This document shows, piece by piece, positions 41,982 to 50,737 of a stretch of 64,000 nt of DNA. The notes beneath the pieces are model-generated. The model searched no databases. It saw nothing but the letters and a program-made list of their open reading frames with translations, and had not been told where the DNA came from. Location: positions 1 to 64,000 of the forward strand of contig JAEYGI010000025.1 in NCBI GenBank assembly GCA_023402395.1, given 5' to 3'. Within the stretch, counting starts at the first letter, position 1. Every line of letters begins with the position of its first letter. The translations under genes and the position numbers were made by a program. The stretch is from Bacillota bacterium. GTDB taxonomy: Bacteria; Bacillota; UBA4882; UBA8346.

Positions 41982-43295
41982 ATGGATTCCGAAAGCAATC
42001 TGCTGGTTCAGCTTCTTATTTTGCTGGTACTGATCGCCATCAACGCCTTTTTTGCCGCCTCGGAGATTGCGATCATCTCGCTCAACTCCCAAAAAATCCG
42101 CAAACAAGCCGAGGATGGAGAGCCGGAGGCGATCCTCCTCCAAAAGCTGGTGGCCGAACCCAGCAAGTTCCTGGCCACCATTCAGGTCGGCGTCACCCTG
42201 GCCGGATTGATGGCTAGCGCGGTGGCTGCCGAAAGCTTCGCCGATCATTTGACCGGCTATCTGAAAACGCTGCGCCTGCCGCTCGACACCGCGCTGATCA
42301 GCTTGATCTCGATCATGGGAATTACCCTGGTTCTTTCCTATTTTACCCTGGTGCTGGGCGAATTGGTCCCCAAACGGCTGGCCATGCAGATGCCCGAACG
42401 AATCTCCGGCCTGGTCGCCAAGCCCTTGGCGCTGATTCAGAAGTTCACCGGCCCGTTTGTCCGGCTGCTGAGCTTTTCGACCAATCTCCTGATCAAGCTC
42501 CTGGGCGGCAACCCGGCCTACACCGAGGAGAAGATCACTGAGGAAGAGATCCGGCTGATGGTCGACGTCGGCCAGGAGAAGGGCGTCATTCGCAGCACCG
42601 AAAAGGAAATGATCAACAATATCTTTCAGTTCGACAACACCGCCGTCTCAGCGGTGATGACCCACCGCATCGACGTGGTGGGCCTGCCCCGGACCGCCAC
42701 CCTCGATGAGGTGCTGGACACGGTGATCGCCGAGAAATTCTCGCGGATTCCGATCTATGACGGGACCATCGACAAGGTGGTCGGCATCCTGCACGTGCAG
42801 GACCTGATTCCGCGCCTCAAGGACCCCGACCGGAGCCGTTTCGACCTGATGGCGGCGGTCCGTGAGCCCTACTTTGTGCCGGCCTCCAAGAAAACCGACG
42901 AACTCCTCAAAGAGCTTCAGAAACAAAAAACCCACCTGGCCGTGGTCATCGACGAATACGGCGGCACCGCCGGAATCGTCACCGTCGAGGATCTGCTGGA
43001 GGAGATCGTTGGTAATATCTTCGACGAACACGACGAGGTGCGGCAGGAAATCGTCAAGCTGGACGAATCGACCTACCTGCTCGACGGTTCCATCAGCCTG
43101 GCTAAAATCGAGGAATTGCTTGACGTTAAACTGCCCTGTTGCGATTATGACACGCTCAGCGGATTTGTCATCGGAGAACTGGGCCGCTTTCCCAAGGAAG
43201 GCGAACATCCGGTCATCGAATATGAAGGGCTGGTGCTGAAGGTCGAAGCCGTCGAGGAGAAACGGATCTCCCGGGTCAAGATCGGAAAGCTCTAG
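41982..43295 (+). CDS. CNNM/CorC (HlyC)-family transporter-associated protein
   Basis: 437 residues. DUF21/CNNM membrane domain with about four helices (residues 8-150), a CBS pair (about 200-330; VSAVMTHRIDVVGLPRTATL, VVIDEYGGTAGIVTVEDLLE) and a C-terminal CorC_HlyC domain (CDYDTLSGFVIGELGRFPKE). Family members take part in magnesium/cobalt export or related ion transport; the old hemolysin name is misleading. Transcription is probably controlled by the leader at 41849-41957. Confidence 0.93.
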   Translation: MDSESNLLVQLLILLVLIAINAFFAASEIAIISLNSQKIRKQAEDGEPEAILLQKLVAEPSKFLATIQVGVTLAGLMASAVAAESFADHLTGYLKTLRLPLDTALISLISIMGITLVLSYFTLVLGELVPKRLAMQMPERISGLVAKPLALIQKFTGPFVRLLSFSTNLLIKLLGGNPAYTEEKITEEEIRLMVDVGQEKGVIRSTEKEMINNIFQFDNTAVSAVMTHRIDVVGLPRTATLDEVLDTVIAEKFSRIPIYDGTIDKVVGILHVQDLIPRLKDPDRSRFDLMAAVREPYFVPASKKTDELLKELQKQKTHLAVVIDEYGGTAGIVTVEDLLEEIVGNIFDEHDEVRQEIVKLDESTYLLDGSISLAKIEELLDVKLPCCDYDTLSGFVIGELGRFPKEGEHPVIEYEGLVLKVEAVEEKRISRVKIGKL

Positions 43296-43868
43296 GTTTT
43301 TCGCCGCGCCCGGCGCGGCCGTCCAATTTTTCCGCCGGCTGCCGGCAAAATCCCTGATCCGGCACTTTAGCTTATCACCGACATCCCCCGCCGCCCGGCT
43401 CCGAACCCCTCGAGCCGGGTCAAGCCTTTTTTTGATCCTCCATCCCATTTATCCCATTGGATGGATTCACGCCATCCAATCCCTCCCTTCACACCTCACC
43501 TCGCCTTGGCGCCATGGAGATTATTGCTCTATTCCGACCGGGCCGTTTTGATTGTATAATCAAATTGGACGGTTTTAAAAACCATCCAATGGAGGTTGAT
43601 TCCGGCCCGAAGCCTGGTATAATTACCTTCAATATCCACCACCCAAGCCAATCGGCCAACCATTCCTAACTCAACAGCCCCTCCTGAAAATAAGTGGGTT
43701 GGGAAAGCTGCTGAGATCCGACCAATCATGCAATTCAGGGCTAACTGCGATCCTATCCCTTAAAGGGTAGCCGCTTGGCGTTGCGGGTCTTAAAATGGCC
43801 CCGGAGGATAGTGGTTACCCTTTTAAGGGGCAAGGGATTTTGCTTTACCTAAAGGAGAATGCGCGCGG
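43296..43868. promoter_or_regulatory. 570-base control region upstream of the MocR gene with paired palindromes
   Basis: No gene is supported. Two large palindromes share arms: ATTGGATGG-N7-CCATCCAAT (43456-43480) and ATTGGACGG-N9-CCATCCAAT (43564-43590). Nearer the gene are CCCTTAAAGGG (43758-43768) and CCCTTTTAAGGGG (43818-43830), about 60 bases apart. The latter two may be operators of the MocR protein or an RNA structure. Confidence 0.45.
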
Positions 43869-45383
43869 ATGCTTATCGCCATTGACCGGAGCAAACCGAC
43901 CCCTCTTTACCTGCAGATCAAGAAGGAGATCCGGGAGTTGATCCTGAGCCGGACTTTGCCGGCCGGGTTTTGCCTGCCCCCGGAGCGCAAACTCGCCGAG
44001 ACGCTGGGCGTCAACCGGACCACCGTGGTCAACGCCTACAACGAGTTGAAGGCGGACGGCCTGATCGGCGGCCAGGTCGGCCGGGGGACCATGGTCCTGC
44101 CTCAGTCGCCGGGCACGGCGGAGCCGCATCAGCCGCCGGCCGCGCTGCAATGGCGGCAGTTTTTCAATGAGGCTTCGTTTAAGGGCCGGGACCCGCTGCT
44201 GCGCGATTTGATGGAACTGGTCAGCCACAAGGACGTGATCTCCTTTGCCGCCGGAATCCCGGACCCCGGCGATTATCCCCTGGCGGCGCTGGCCGAGATC
44301 CAACAGGAAATGATGTTGAATCACGGCGCGGACCTTCTGGTGCATACGCCGGTGGAAGGCCATTATCCGCTCCGGGAGAGCATCTGCGGGCTGATGGAGT
44401 CCCGCGGGATCCACGCGGCGCCGGAGGAGACGCTGATCCTCTCCGGCTCACAGCAAGGGCTGAACCTGATCGCCCGCGCCTTTCTGAAGCCCGGCGATGT
44501 GGTGCTGGTTGAGGAGCCGTCGTTTTTCTGCGCCATCCAGGTCTTCCAGGCCGCCGGCGCCCGGGTGTTCGGCGTCCCCACCGATGAACGGGGCATGATC
44601 ACGGGCGCCCTGGAGCCGCTGCTCGACCGGCACCAGCCGAAGCTGATCTATACCCTCCCGACCTTTCAGAACCCGTCGGGGGCCGTGATGGGCCTGGAGC
44701 GCCGGCTGCACCTGCTGGACTTAGCCTATCATTATCAGATCCCCATCGTCGAGGACGATCCCTATTACGAAATGCGCTATGAGGGAGAGGCCGTTCCGCC
44801 GCTCAAGGCCCTGGACCGCTATGGCTATGTGCTGTACCTCAGCACCTTTTCAAAGCTCTTCTTTCCCGGGGCGCGAATCGGCTGGGTGGCCGCGCCCCGG
44901 CCGGTGATCCGCCAGTTCACCTGGGAGAAGCAAAATGTCGACCTGCATTCGAACAATCTCGGGCAATGGCTGTTCGACGGCCTGCTGCGCCGCGATTTCC
45001 TGCCGGGCCATATCCGGCGGGTGACCGCCAATTACCGGAACCGGCGCGACCAGCTTGTCGCGGCCCTGGAGCGCCACGCCCCGCCGGCGGTCGAGTGGAA
45101 TCATCCGTCGGGCGGTTTCTATCTCTGGTGCCGGCTGCCCTTTGCCATTGATTCCAGCCGGCTGCTGGCCACCGCCGTCAGGCAGCGGGTGGCCTTTGTC
45201 CCGGGCACCCCCTTCTCCACCGAGGGAATGGGCAGAAATTACCTCCGGCTGAACTTTACCTTCCCGGCCCAGGAGCAACTGGAGCCCGGCGTCAAGCGCC
45301 TGGCCCGGGCGATCCGGGACACGCTGCGCGAGGCCGAGGAGCTGCCCGGTGATCCCGAAGTGGCGGTCCGGCCGATTATTTAA
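43869..45383 (+). CDS. MocR/GntR-family PLP-dependent transcriptional regulator
   Basis: 504 residues. N-terminal GntR winged helix (KPTPLYLQIKKEIRELILSR, LAETLGVNRTTVVNAYNELK), then an aminotransferase fold I domain with the PLP lysine in LSTFSKLFFPGARIGWV (around residue 335) and the aspartate in VEDDPYYEMRYEG. MocR proteins sense amino acid or vitamin B6-related ligands. No divergent target gene is adjacent; the palindromes just upstream suggest autoregulation. Confidence 0.93.
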   Translation: MLIAIDRSKPTPLYLQIKKEIRELILSRTLPAGFCLPPERKLAETLGVNRTTVVNAYNELKADGLIGGQVGRGTMVLPQSPGTAEPHQPPAALQWRQFFNEASFKGRDPLLRDLMELVSHKDVISFAAGIPDPGDYPLAALAEIQQEMMLNHGADLLVHTPVEGHYPLRESICGLMESRGIHAAPEETLILSGSQQGLNLIARAFLKPGDVVLVEEPSFFCAIQVFQAAGARVFGVPTDERGMITGALEPLLDRHQPKLIYTLPTFQNPSGAVMGLERRLHLLDLAYHYQIPIVEDDPYYEMRYEGEAVPPLKALDRYGYVLYLSTFSKLFFPGARIGWVAAPRPVIRQFTWEKQNVDLHSNNLGQWLFDGLLRRDFLPGHIRRVTANYRNRRDQLVAALERHAPPAVEWNHPSGGFYLWCRLPFAIDSSRLLATAVRQRVAFVPGTPFSTEGMGRNYLRLNFTFPAQEQLEPGVKRLARAIRDTLREAEELPGDPEVAVRPII

Positions 45384-45390
45384 AAAACAA

Positions 45391-45810
45391 CCTCACCCCG
45401 GCCCTCTCCGGCGTCGCGGCTCCGTGAAGCCGATTCGCGGAGAGGGATGACCGAGCTTGAAACTTACGCTTTGAACGCCCTGATTAAGAGCCTAAAAAAT
45501 AGGCCCCGGTTTCAGGCGGTTCACCTCTCCCCGTCGAACCGCCGTCATTGAAATTCCTCGTCGGGGAGAGGCCGGGAGAGGGGTTTAATTTAGGCCATCG
45601 AGGATGCCGATTCACCTCACCCCGGCCCTCCGGGGATGCGGCTCAAGGAGCGGATTCACGGAGAGGGATGACGGAGCTTGAAACTTTGGCTTTTAAATGC
45701 CCTGATTGAAAGCCTAAAAATAGGCCCCGGTTTCAGTCAATTCACCTCTCCCCGCCGAACCGCCGTCATTGAAATTCCTCGTCGGGGCGAGGCCGGGAGA
45801 GGGGTCAAAA
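45391..45810. repeat. Tandemly duplicated 200-base intergenic repeat
   Basis: Two copies (about 45391-45590 and 45605-45810) of a unit starting TTCACCTCACCCCGGCCCTC-like sequence, with GCTTGAAACTT, TAGGCCCCGGTTTCAG and a closing CTCGTCGGGG-GAGGCCGGGAG. The ends are complementary (CCGGCCCTC versus GAGGCCGGG), so each copy can fold into a long hairpin. A degenerate copy lies in the tail operon at about 12955-13200. Confidence 0.8.
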
Positions 45811-45915
45811 TTCCGCGATAGGGTTTTCGGCCGTGGCTTAACTTGACGAGATAGCCATTAAGCTAATAGGCCACAAAGCTCATTTTCCTTTCGAATCCTT
45901 TCGTTCGCTTACGGA

Positions 45916-46083
45916 TACTTTCGATTGGACAACAAAATGCTTTCGTTTGGTTTCGGATCCTTTCGATTAGGCAACAAAACGCTTTCGTTTGCTTTCGAAT
46001 GCTTTCGGTTTGACAACAAAGTCCTTTCGTTTGCTTTCAAATCCTTTCGATTGGGCAATAGAACGACTTCGTTTGCTGTCCGG
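45916..46083. repeat. 42-base tandem repeat, four copies
   Basis: Four consecutive 42-base units of the form TCCTTTCGATTGGGCAACAA + AACGCTTTCGTTTGCTTTCG + AA, each itself built of two similar halves. The length is a multiple of three, so an 83-residue minus-strand ORF (45909-46160) shows a 14-residue repeat (NESVLLPNRKD type). No good ribosome site supports translation, so I treat it as a DNA repeat. Confidence 0.8.
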
Positions 46084-46173
46084 AGCAAATGTTTTGAGGC
46101 CGGATCATTGATCCGGAAACGGGGCTTCAAACCCGGGACCCGGTACGGCCATTGATTCAAGGAGGTTTTATCT

Positions 46174-46887
46174 ATGCGGCAGCGGCCCTTTTTGCTTGGA
46201 ATTCAAAAAACGGTGCCCCTAATGATCGGGGTCGTCCCGTTCGGCCTGGCCTACGGGATCACCGCGGTTCAATCCGGGATCAGCCCGGCCGAGGCGACTC
46301 TGATGTCGGCGGTGGTCTTCGCCGGGGCCTCCCAATTCCTGGCCCTCGGCCTGCTCGGCCAGGGCGCGGGGTATCTCTTGATTATCCTCTCGACCCTGCT
46401 GATCAATTTGCGTCATTTGCTGATGGGCCTGTCGCTCTCCCCGTATTTGAAAAAGCAGCGCTCCGGCCGCCTGTGCCTGCTCGCCTTCGGAATGGTTGAC
46501 GAATGCTACGCCACGACCATCAGCCACTATCAAGCGGGCGGGCAGGAAGACGGCGATCCGCTGTTTATGCTGGGTTCGGGCGCCGGACTGTACCTGGCCT
46601 GGCTCACCAGCTCAGCGGTGGGCTGCCGGCTGGCGGCGTCGATCTCCGATCCGCTCGCCTGGGGGCTGGATTTTGCCATGCCCGTCACTTTCTTGACCAT
46701 GCTCATTCCCCAGATCGGTTCGGTCCGGATGCTGGCGGTGGCCCTGGCCTCGGGCCTGTCCGCCGTGGCCTTCTATCTTTTAATCCCCGGCAAATGGTAT
46801 ATTATCCTGGCGGCGCTGCTCGCCACCGTCCTCGGGGCGGTTCTGGAATCTCACGCCGAAAGAAGGTGCGCTCCATCATGCGCCTAG
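46174..46887 (+). CDS. azlC: AzlC-family branched-chain amino acid exporter, large subunit
   Basis: 237 residues with five to six membrane helices. VVPFGLAYGITAVQSGISPA and VFAGASQFLALGLLGQGAGY, followed by INLRHLLMGLSLSPYLKKQ, are AzlC signatures. With AzlD it exports branched-chain amino acids or analogues such as azaleucine. AAGGAGG precedes the ATG. It overlaps azlD by 10 bases. Confidence 0.94.
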   Translation: MRQRPFLLGIQKTVPLMIGVVPFGLAYGITAVQSGISPAEATLMSAVVFAGASQFLALGLLGQGAGYLLIILSTLLINLRHLLMGLSLSPYLKKQRSGRLCLLAFGMVDECYATTISHYQAGGQEDGDPLFMLGSGAGLYLAWLTSSAVGCRLAASISDPLAWGLDFAMPVTFLTMLIPQIGSVRMLAVALASGLSAVAFYLLIPGKWYIILAALLATVLGAVLESHAERRCAPSCA

Positions 46888-47198
46888 AATATTGCTGGCT
46901 GTTCCTGGGCATGGGCTTGGTAACCTATCTGACCCGCATGGCTTTTCTGGTCTTTGCCAAGCGGCTGCCGCTGCCGCGCTGGCTGGAGCGGTCCTTGAAA
47001 TACCTGCCCGTCGCGCTGCTCGCCACCCTGATCTTTCCCGGAATTTTCGCCCCCCACGGCCGGCTGGAGCCGGTCCTGGCCAACCCCTATCTCGGCGCCG
47101 GGCTGGTGTCGGCTCTCACGGTGCTGACCCTGAAAAACTCGGTGCTCGGAATCATACTCGGGATTCTGGCCTTGGTGCTGTTGCGGGGAATCGGGTGA
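46878..47198 (+). CDS. azlD: AzlD-family branched-chain amino acid exporter, small subunit
   Basis: 106 residues with four predicted helices: MGLVTYLTRMAFLVFAKRLP and LERSLKYLPVALLATLIFPG match AzlD. It starts inside the end of azlC, so the pair is coupled and forms the two-component exporter. A hairpin follows at 47229-47282. Confidence 0.93.
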   Translation: MRLEYCWLFLGMGLVTYLTRMAFLVFAKRLPLPRWLERSLKYLPVALLATLIFPGIFAPHGRLEPVLANPYLGAGLVSALTVLTLKNSVLGIILGILALVLLRGIG

Positions 47199-47228
47199 AA
47201 GGGCGGGAGCGCGGGATGAACAAAAAAC

Positions 47229-47285
47229 AAACGGCGGTTCCCACACTTCCGATTGGAAATGCTATGGGAATTGCCGTTTGCGTTT
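47229..47285 (+). terminator. Terminator-like inverted repeat after azlCD
   Basis: AAACGGC-GGTTCCC pairs with GGGAAT-TGCCGTTT across about 25 bases and is followed by a T-rich stretch (TTTGCGTTTATC). Weak T run. Confidence 0.5.
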
Positions 47286-47325
47286 ATCAATGCCGCCGGC
47301 CGCTTATCGGCCGTACTTGGCTATA

Positions 47326-47410
47326 TCGGATGAAGTAAATTTCTAAATATAAAATTTGCATTCTTAAAGCCGAATGCAAATGAATCAAATCGGAATTTAC
47401 TTCATCCGAT
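47326..47410. repeat. Palindromic element A (17-base perfect arms)
   Basis: ATCGGATGAAGTAAATT (47326-47342) and AATTTACTTCATCCGAT (47394-47410) are exact complements, enclosing a second perfect hairpin ATTTGCATTC/GAATGCAAAT. It resembles a non-autonomous palindromic repeat. Confidence 0.8.
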
Positions 47411-47422
47411 TACAGTTGAAAT

Positions 47423-47500
47423 AAGTTGAATTAAATTCATTAATTTTTCATCATGGCCGGCATTAAGGACATGATGTATAGCAGAAATTTAATTCAACTT
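47423..47500. repeat. Palindromic element B (15-base perfect arms)
   Basis: AAGTTGAATTAAATT (47423-47437) pairs with AATTTAATTCAACTT (47486-47500); inside, CATCATG pairs with CATGATG around GGCCGGCATTAAGG. It overlaps the last codons of the leuD-like gene. The core recurs at 55340-55423 with a hybrid left arm. Confidence 0.8.
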
Positions 47501-47986
47501 GTATAGCATCATCGGCTTGATGCCGCCGCTGTCCAGGATGTTCAGCACGTAATCGGAGAACGGCTCGGCCCGGAGCGTGGCTCCGGTGGTCTCGTTGACA
47601 ATGGCGCCGCCGGCCAGATCAACGCGGAGCCGGTCGCCGGAGGAGACCAGTTTGGTCACGCCCGGGCAGACCAACGCCGGGACACCCAGGTTGATGGCGT
47701 TGCGATAGAAGATCCGGGCGAACGATTCGGCGATGATCGCGCCGACCCCAGCCGCTTTCAGGGTGATCACCGCGTGTTCGCGGCTGGAGCCGCAACCGAA
47801 ATTGGTCCCGGCGACCACCAGATCGCCGCTTTGAAAGCGTTTGACGAAGTCCGGGTCCGCTCCCTCCATGGCGTGGCCGCCGATGGCGGCCGGATCGGTC
47901 AGATCCAGGAAACGGCCGGGATAGATCTGATCGGTATCGACATTGGGCCCATAGACGAAGGCCCGGCCGTTGACGGTATTATTCAT
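47489..47986 (-). CDS. 3-isopropylmalate dehydratase small subunit-like (LeuD/HacB type)
   Basis: 165 residues: GRAFVYGPNVDTDQIYPGRF at the start and NFGCGSSREHAVITLKAAGV in the middle are the swivelling-domain signatures of aconitase-family small subunits. With the large subunit it isomerises or (de)hydrates a 2-hydroxy acid. True substrate (isopropylmalate, homoaconitate or dimethylmalate type) is not certain, as no other leucine genes are nearby. Its 3' end has been overlapped by palindromic element B. Confidence 0.88.
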   Translation of the reverse strand: MNNTVNGRAFVYGPNVDTDQIYPGRFLDLTDPAAIGGHAMEGADPDFVKRFQSGDLVVAGTNFGCGSSREHAVITLKAAGVGAIIAESFARIFYRNAINLGVPALVCPGVTKLVSSGDRLRVDLAGGAIVNETTGATLRAEPFSDYVLNILDSGGIKPMMLYKLN

Positions 47987-49250
47987 GACGCTGCTCCTCC
48001 TCGAAGAACCGGGTGGGGTCGACGATCTCGCCCGCCAGCGCCGCCGCGGCCACCGCAGCCGGGGACGCCACGTAGATTTGAGCCGCCGGATGGCCCATCC
48101 GGCCCGGAAAGTTCCGGCTTGACGCGGTGATACAGGTTTCGCCGGCGGCCAGCATGCCCTGATGGGTGCCGAGACAGGCCGCGCAACCCGGCGTGACCAT
48201 GGTTGCCCCGGCCTCGATCAATGTTTGCAAATACCCTTTGGCCATGGCCTCCAGCAGCACGGCCCGGGAGGCGGGAACCACCACCAGCCGGGTCCGGGGA
48301 TTAATCTTCTTGCCCTGAAGGATGCGCGCGGCCACCGCCAGGTCCGGCACGCGGCCGCCGGTGCAGGTGCCGAGGAAGGCTTGATCAATGGGGCGGCCGG
48401 CCACGGCGGCGATCGGAAACACATTATCGACGCTCGACGGCGCGGCCACCTGCGGAGTCAGGCCGGAGACATCGAAGCTGTGCTCGGCGGCGTATTGGTA
48501 GCCGGGATCGGTGCTGAAAACCTCAAAGCTCCGGCCCGGCTTCTTCAGCAAATATTCCAGCGTGATCGCATCGGGCTGGATATAGCTGGTCTTGGCCCCG
48601 AGTTCGGTGGTCATGTTGCAGAGCGCCATCCGTTCCGAGACGCTCAAATCGGCCAGCGTCTCCCCGGTAAATTCGATGGCCTTGTAGACCCCGTAATCGG
48701 CGCCGAGATCGCCGATAATCTTCAAGATAATGTCCTTGGCGAAAACGCCCGGCCCGAGCTTTCCGGTAAGATTGATCCGGACGATCTCCGGCACCCGGAA
48801 CCAGAGTTCGCCGCTGATCATGATCGTGGCCAGGTCAGTGGCTCCGACACCGGTGCCGAAGGCGCCAAACGCGCCGTGGGTCGTGGTATGGGAGTCGGTG
48901 ACCACGACCACTTGGCCCGGTCCCACCAGGCCCTGATCGGCCAGTACCTGATGGCAGACGCCTTGATTGATGTCCATCAGCAGCCCGATGCCCTGCTCCC
49001 GGCAGAACTCCCGGAACTGCTTCTGATTGCCGGCCTGCATGATGGTGGAGGCCGGCGCGTAGTGATCGAGGAAAACCACCAGTTTGGCGGGGTCATGGAC
49101 CCGTTTGCCGCCCATTTCGAAGAAGGAGCGGATGGTCTGCAGGTAGAGATCGTTGATCCCCGCCAGGTCCACCCGGCAGTTGACGATCTCGCCGGTGCTC
49201 ACCGTGACCCTGCCGGCGGCCTTAGCCAGAATTTTTTCAATAGCGTGCAT
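47979..49250 (-). CDS. 3-isopropylmalate dehydratase large subunit-like (LeuC/HacA type)
   Basis: 423 residues, the size of the LeuC2/HacA branch. Iron-sulfur ligands: the cysteine in FLGTCTGGRVPDLAVA and the pair in PGCAACLGTHQGMLAAGETC, followed by SSRNFPGRMGHP. TDSHTTTHGAFGAFGTGVGA is the family substrate motif. AGGAGAAG precedes the ATG. It overlaps the small-subunit gene by 8 bases. A strong hairpin separates it from the GH4 gene upstream. Confidence 0.9.
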   Translation of the reverse strand: MHAIEKILAKAAGRVTVSTGEIVNCRVDLAGINDLYLQTIRSFFEMGGKRVHDPAKLVVFLDHYAPASTIMQAGNQKQFREFCREQGIGLLMDINQGVCHQVLADQGLVGPGQVVVVTDSHTTTHGAFGAFGTGVGATDLATIMISGELWFRVPEIVRINLTGKLGPGVFAKDIILKIIGDLGADYGVYKAIEFTGETLADLSVSERMALCNMTTELGAKTSYIQPDAITLEYLLKKPGRSFEVFSTDPGYQYAAEHSFDVSGLTPQVAAPSSVDNVFPIAAVAGRPIDQAFLGTCTGGRVPDLAVAARILQGKKINPRTRLVVVPASRAVLLEAMAKGYLQTLIEAGATMVTPGCAACLGTHQGMLAAGETCITASSRNFPGRMGHPAAQIYVASPAAVAAAALAGEIVDPTRFFEEEQRHE

Positions 49251-49261
49251 GATCGCTTCTC

Positions 49262-49318
49262 CTAATAAAAGCCGGCGCCGGGCCGCGACGATGCGGGACC
49301 CCGGCGCCGGCCGGTTTA
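49262..49318 (-). terminator. Strong hairpin/terminator between the GH4 gene and leuC
   Basis: On the minus strand GCCGGCGCCGGG and its complement CCCGGCGCCGGC enclose about 17 bases and are followed by TTTTATT. It lies in the 75-base gap and would end or attenuate the sugar operon before the dehydratase genes. Confidence 0.75.
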
Positions 49319-49325
49319 TTATGAC

Positions 49326-50714
49326 TCAACCCAGCTTCCAGCCAGGGAGATAGGAGCGGGTATTCTTGAGCATCTCCTCCAGCAGCCGTTTGGAGTCGTC
49401 GATTCCGGTAGTGACCAGCGGATCGTTGACGAAGGCCCGCAGCGCCAGGTCGAAATCTTTTTTCAGACCCGCCTGCAGGATGGTCTCCTGATTGTGCACG
49501 TGCCGGATGACCAGGCCCTGAATGGGGTCGGGCAATCCTCCCGAAACCACCGGCTGCACCGAATTGTCGGAGAAGTAGGCGTTGGTCTCGACCACCGCGC
49601 CCAAGGGAATCCCCTTCATTTGGCCCCGGTTGGGGAAGTTGACGTTGGTGACCAGATTCTCCAGGCCCACCAGGGCTTTGATCTGTTTGACCCCTTCCTC
49701 GCCGGAGGCTTCCAGCTTGTACTCTTCCTGGCCGGCCACGATCCGTTCCCGCTGGGCATTGGCTTTCTCGAAGCGGTCGATCCGGTACGGAACGGTGGTC
49801 AGGTTGAACTTCCATTTCCGGACGGTTTCCGGGTCCTTCAAATACCACGGCGGCAGGAATTCGGCCAGATGGCGGTCGCCGGCGGCGGCGATCACCCCGT
49901 AGCGCTGGAACAGGTCGAATTTGACCCGGTGGGCGAAACGGAACGGCGTCTCATCCCAGGCCTCGTCGCCGGGGATCCGGAAGCCCTCCTCATAGTATTT
50001 GGCGGCGAACTCCCGATACAGCGGGAACAGATCCATGCCCTGCCAATACGCCTGGTCGATCCAAGTGAAATGATTGATGCCGAGCACATTGGTTTTGATC
50101 TCGTCCCGGCTGGCCTTGCCGATTCCCATATCGTTCAGCATCGCGGCCAGCAGCTTTTGGGTGCCGAAGACCTCATGGCAGCAGCCGAAGGCTTTGATCT
50201 CCGGGAAGACTTCGTACAAGGCCCGGGTGCAGAGCGTCATCGGATTGGTGTAATTGATGACCCAGGCATTCGGGGCGTAGGCTTTGATGTTTTCGGCGAA
50301 CTCGACGTAGGACGGGATGGTCCGGAGCGCCCGGACCAGTCCGCCCGGTCCGACGGTGTCGCCGACCGATTGATAGATCCCGTGCCGTTCCGGCAGATGG
50401 ACGTCGGAGTTCATCTCGGCGAAGGTACCCGGCAGGATCGAGATGATCACGAAATCGGCGCTGGTCAGCGCTTCCTTCAGGGTCTTGACCGCCTGATACT
50501 GCCACTTGCCCTTGGCGTCGGCCCGCTGGGTCATGAGGTTCCCGAAGCGTTCGTTGCCTTGGGCGGCTTCATAGTCAATATCGTAGAGCTTAACCGTGCC
50601 GCTGATGCTTCCTTCCAACGCCAGGTCGGACATGAGCCGCCAGGCCCACAGCCGCGAGCCGCCGCCGATATAGGCGATATTGATATCCGTTACTTTACGA
50701 TCCGCGTGATTCAT
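49326..50714 (-). CDS. lplD: GH4 alpha-galacturonidase-like enzyme (LplD family)
   Basis: 462 residues. IAYIGGGSRLWAWRLMSDLA is the NAD-binding N-terminus of GH4, and CCHEVFGTQKLLAAML holds the metal-binding cysteine/histidine. SVGDTVGPGGLVRALRTIP, WVINYTNPMTLCTR and LGINHFTW are very close to B. subtilis LplD, an alpha-galacturonidase (from memory of that protein). GH4 enzymes use NAD+ and a divalent metal in a redox-elimination mechanism. Downstream of the transporter and isomerase genes in one operon, it fits cleavage of imported galacturonide oligosaccharides in the cytoplasm. Confidence 0.88.
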   Translation of the reverse strand: MNHADRKVTDINIAYIGGGSRLWAWRLMSDLALEGSISGTVKLYDIDYEAAQGNERFGNLMTQRADAKGKWQYQAVKTLKEALTSADFVIISILPGTFAEMNSDVHLPERHGIYQSVGDTVGPGGLVRALRTIPSYVEFAENIKAYAPNAWVINYTNPMTLCTRALYEVFPEIKAFGCCHEVFGTQKLLAAMLNDMGIGKASRDEIKTNVLGINHFTWIDQAYWQGMDLFPLYREFAAKYYEEGFRIPGDEAWDETPFRFAHRVKFDLFQRYGVIAAAGDRHLAEFLPPWYLKDPETVRKWKFNLTTVPYRIDRFEKANAQRERIVAGQEEYKLEASGEEGVKQIKALVGLENLVTNVNFPNRGQMKGIPLGAVVETNAYFSDNSVQPVVSGGLPDPIQGLVIRHVHNQETILQAGLKKDFDLALRAFVNDPLVTTGIDDSKRLLEEMLKNTRSYLPGWKLG

Positions 50715-50737
50715 TTGCTCTCGCTCCTTACTCGCTT

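Noticed and set aside
43690..43760. CTGAGATCC and neighbouring bases resembling part of a TPP riboswitch
   Set aside because: Only the CTGAGA piece agrees; the second conserved half of the TPP fold is missing and the downstream gene is a MocR regulator.
45909..46160. 83-residue repeat protein on the minus strand
   Set aside because: The repeat is readable as 14-residue units because 42 is a multiple of three, but the start has no ribosome site and nothing supports translation.
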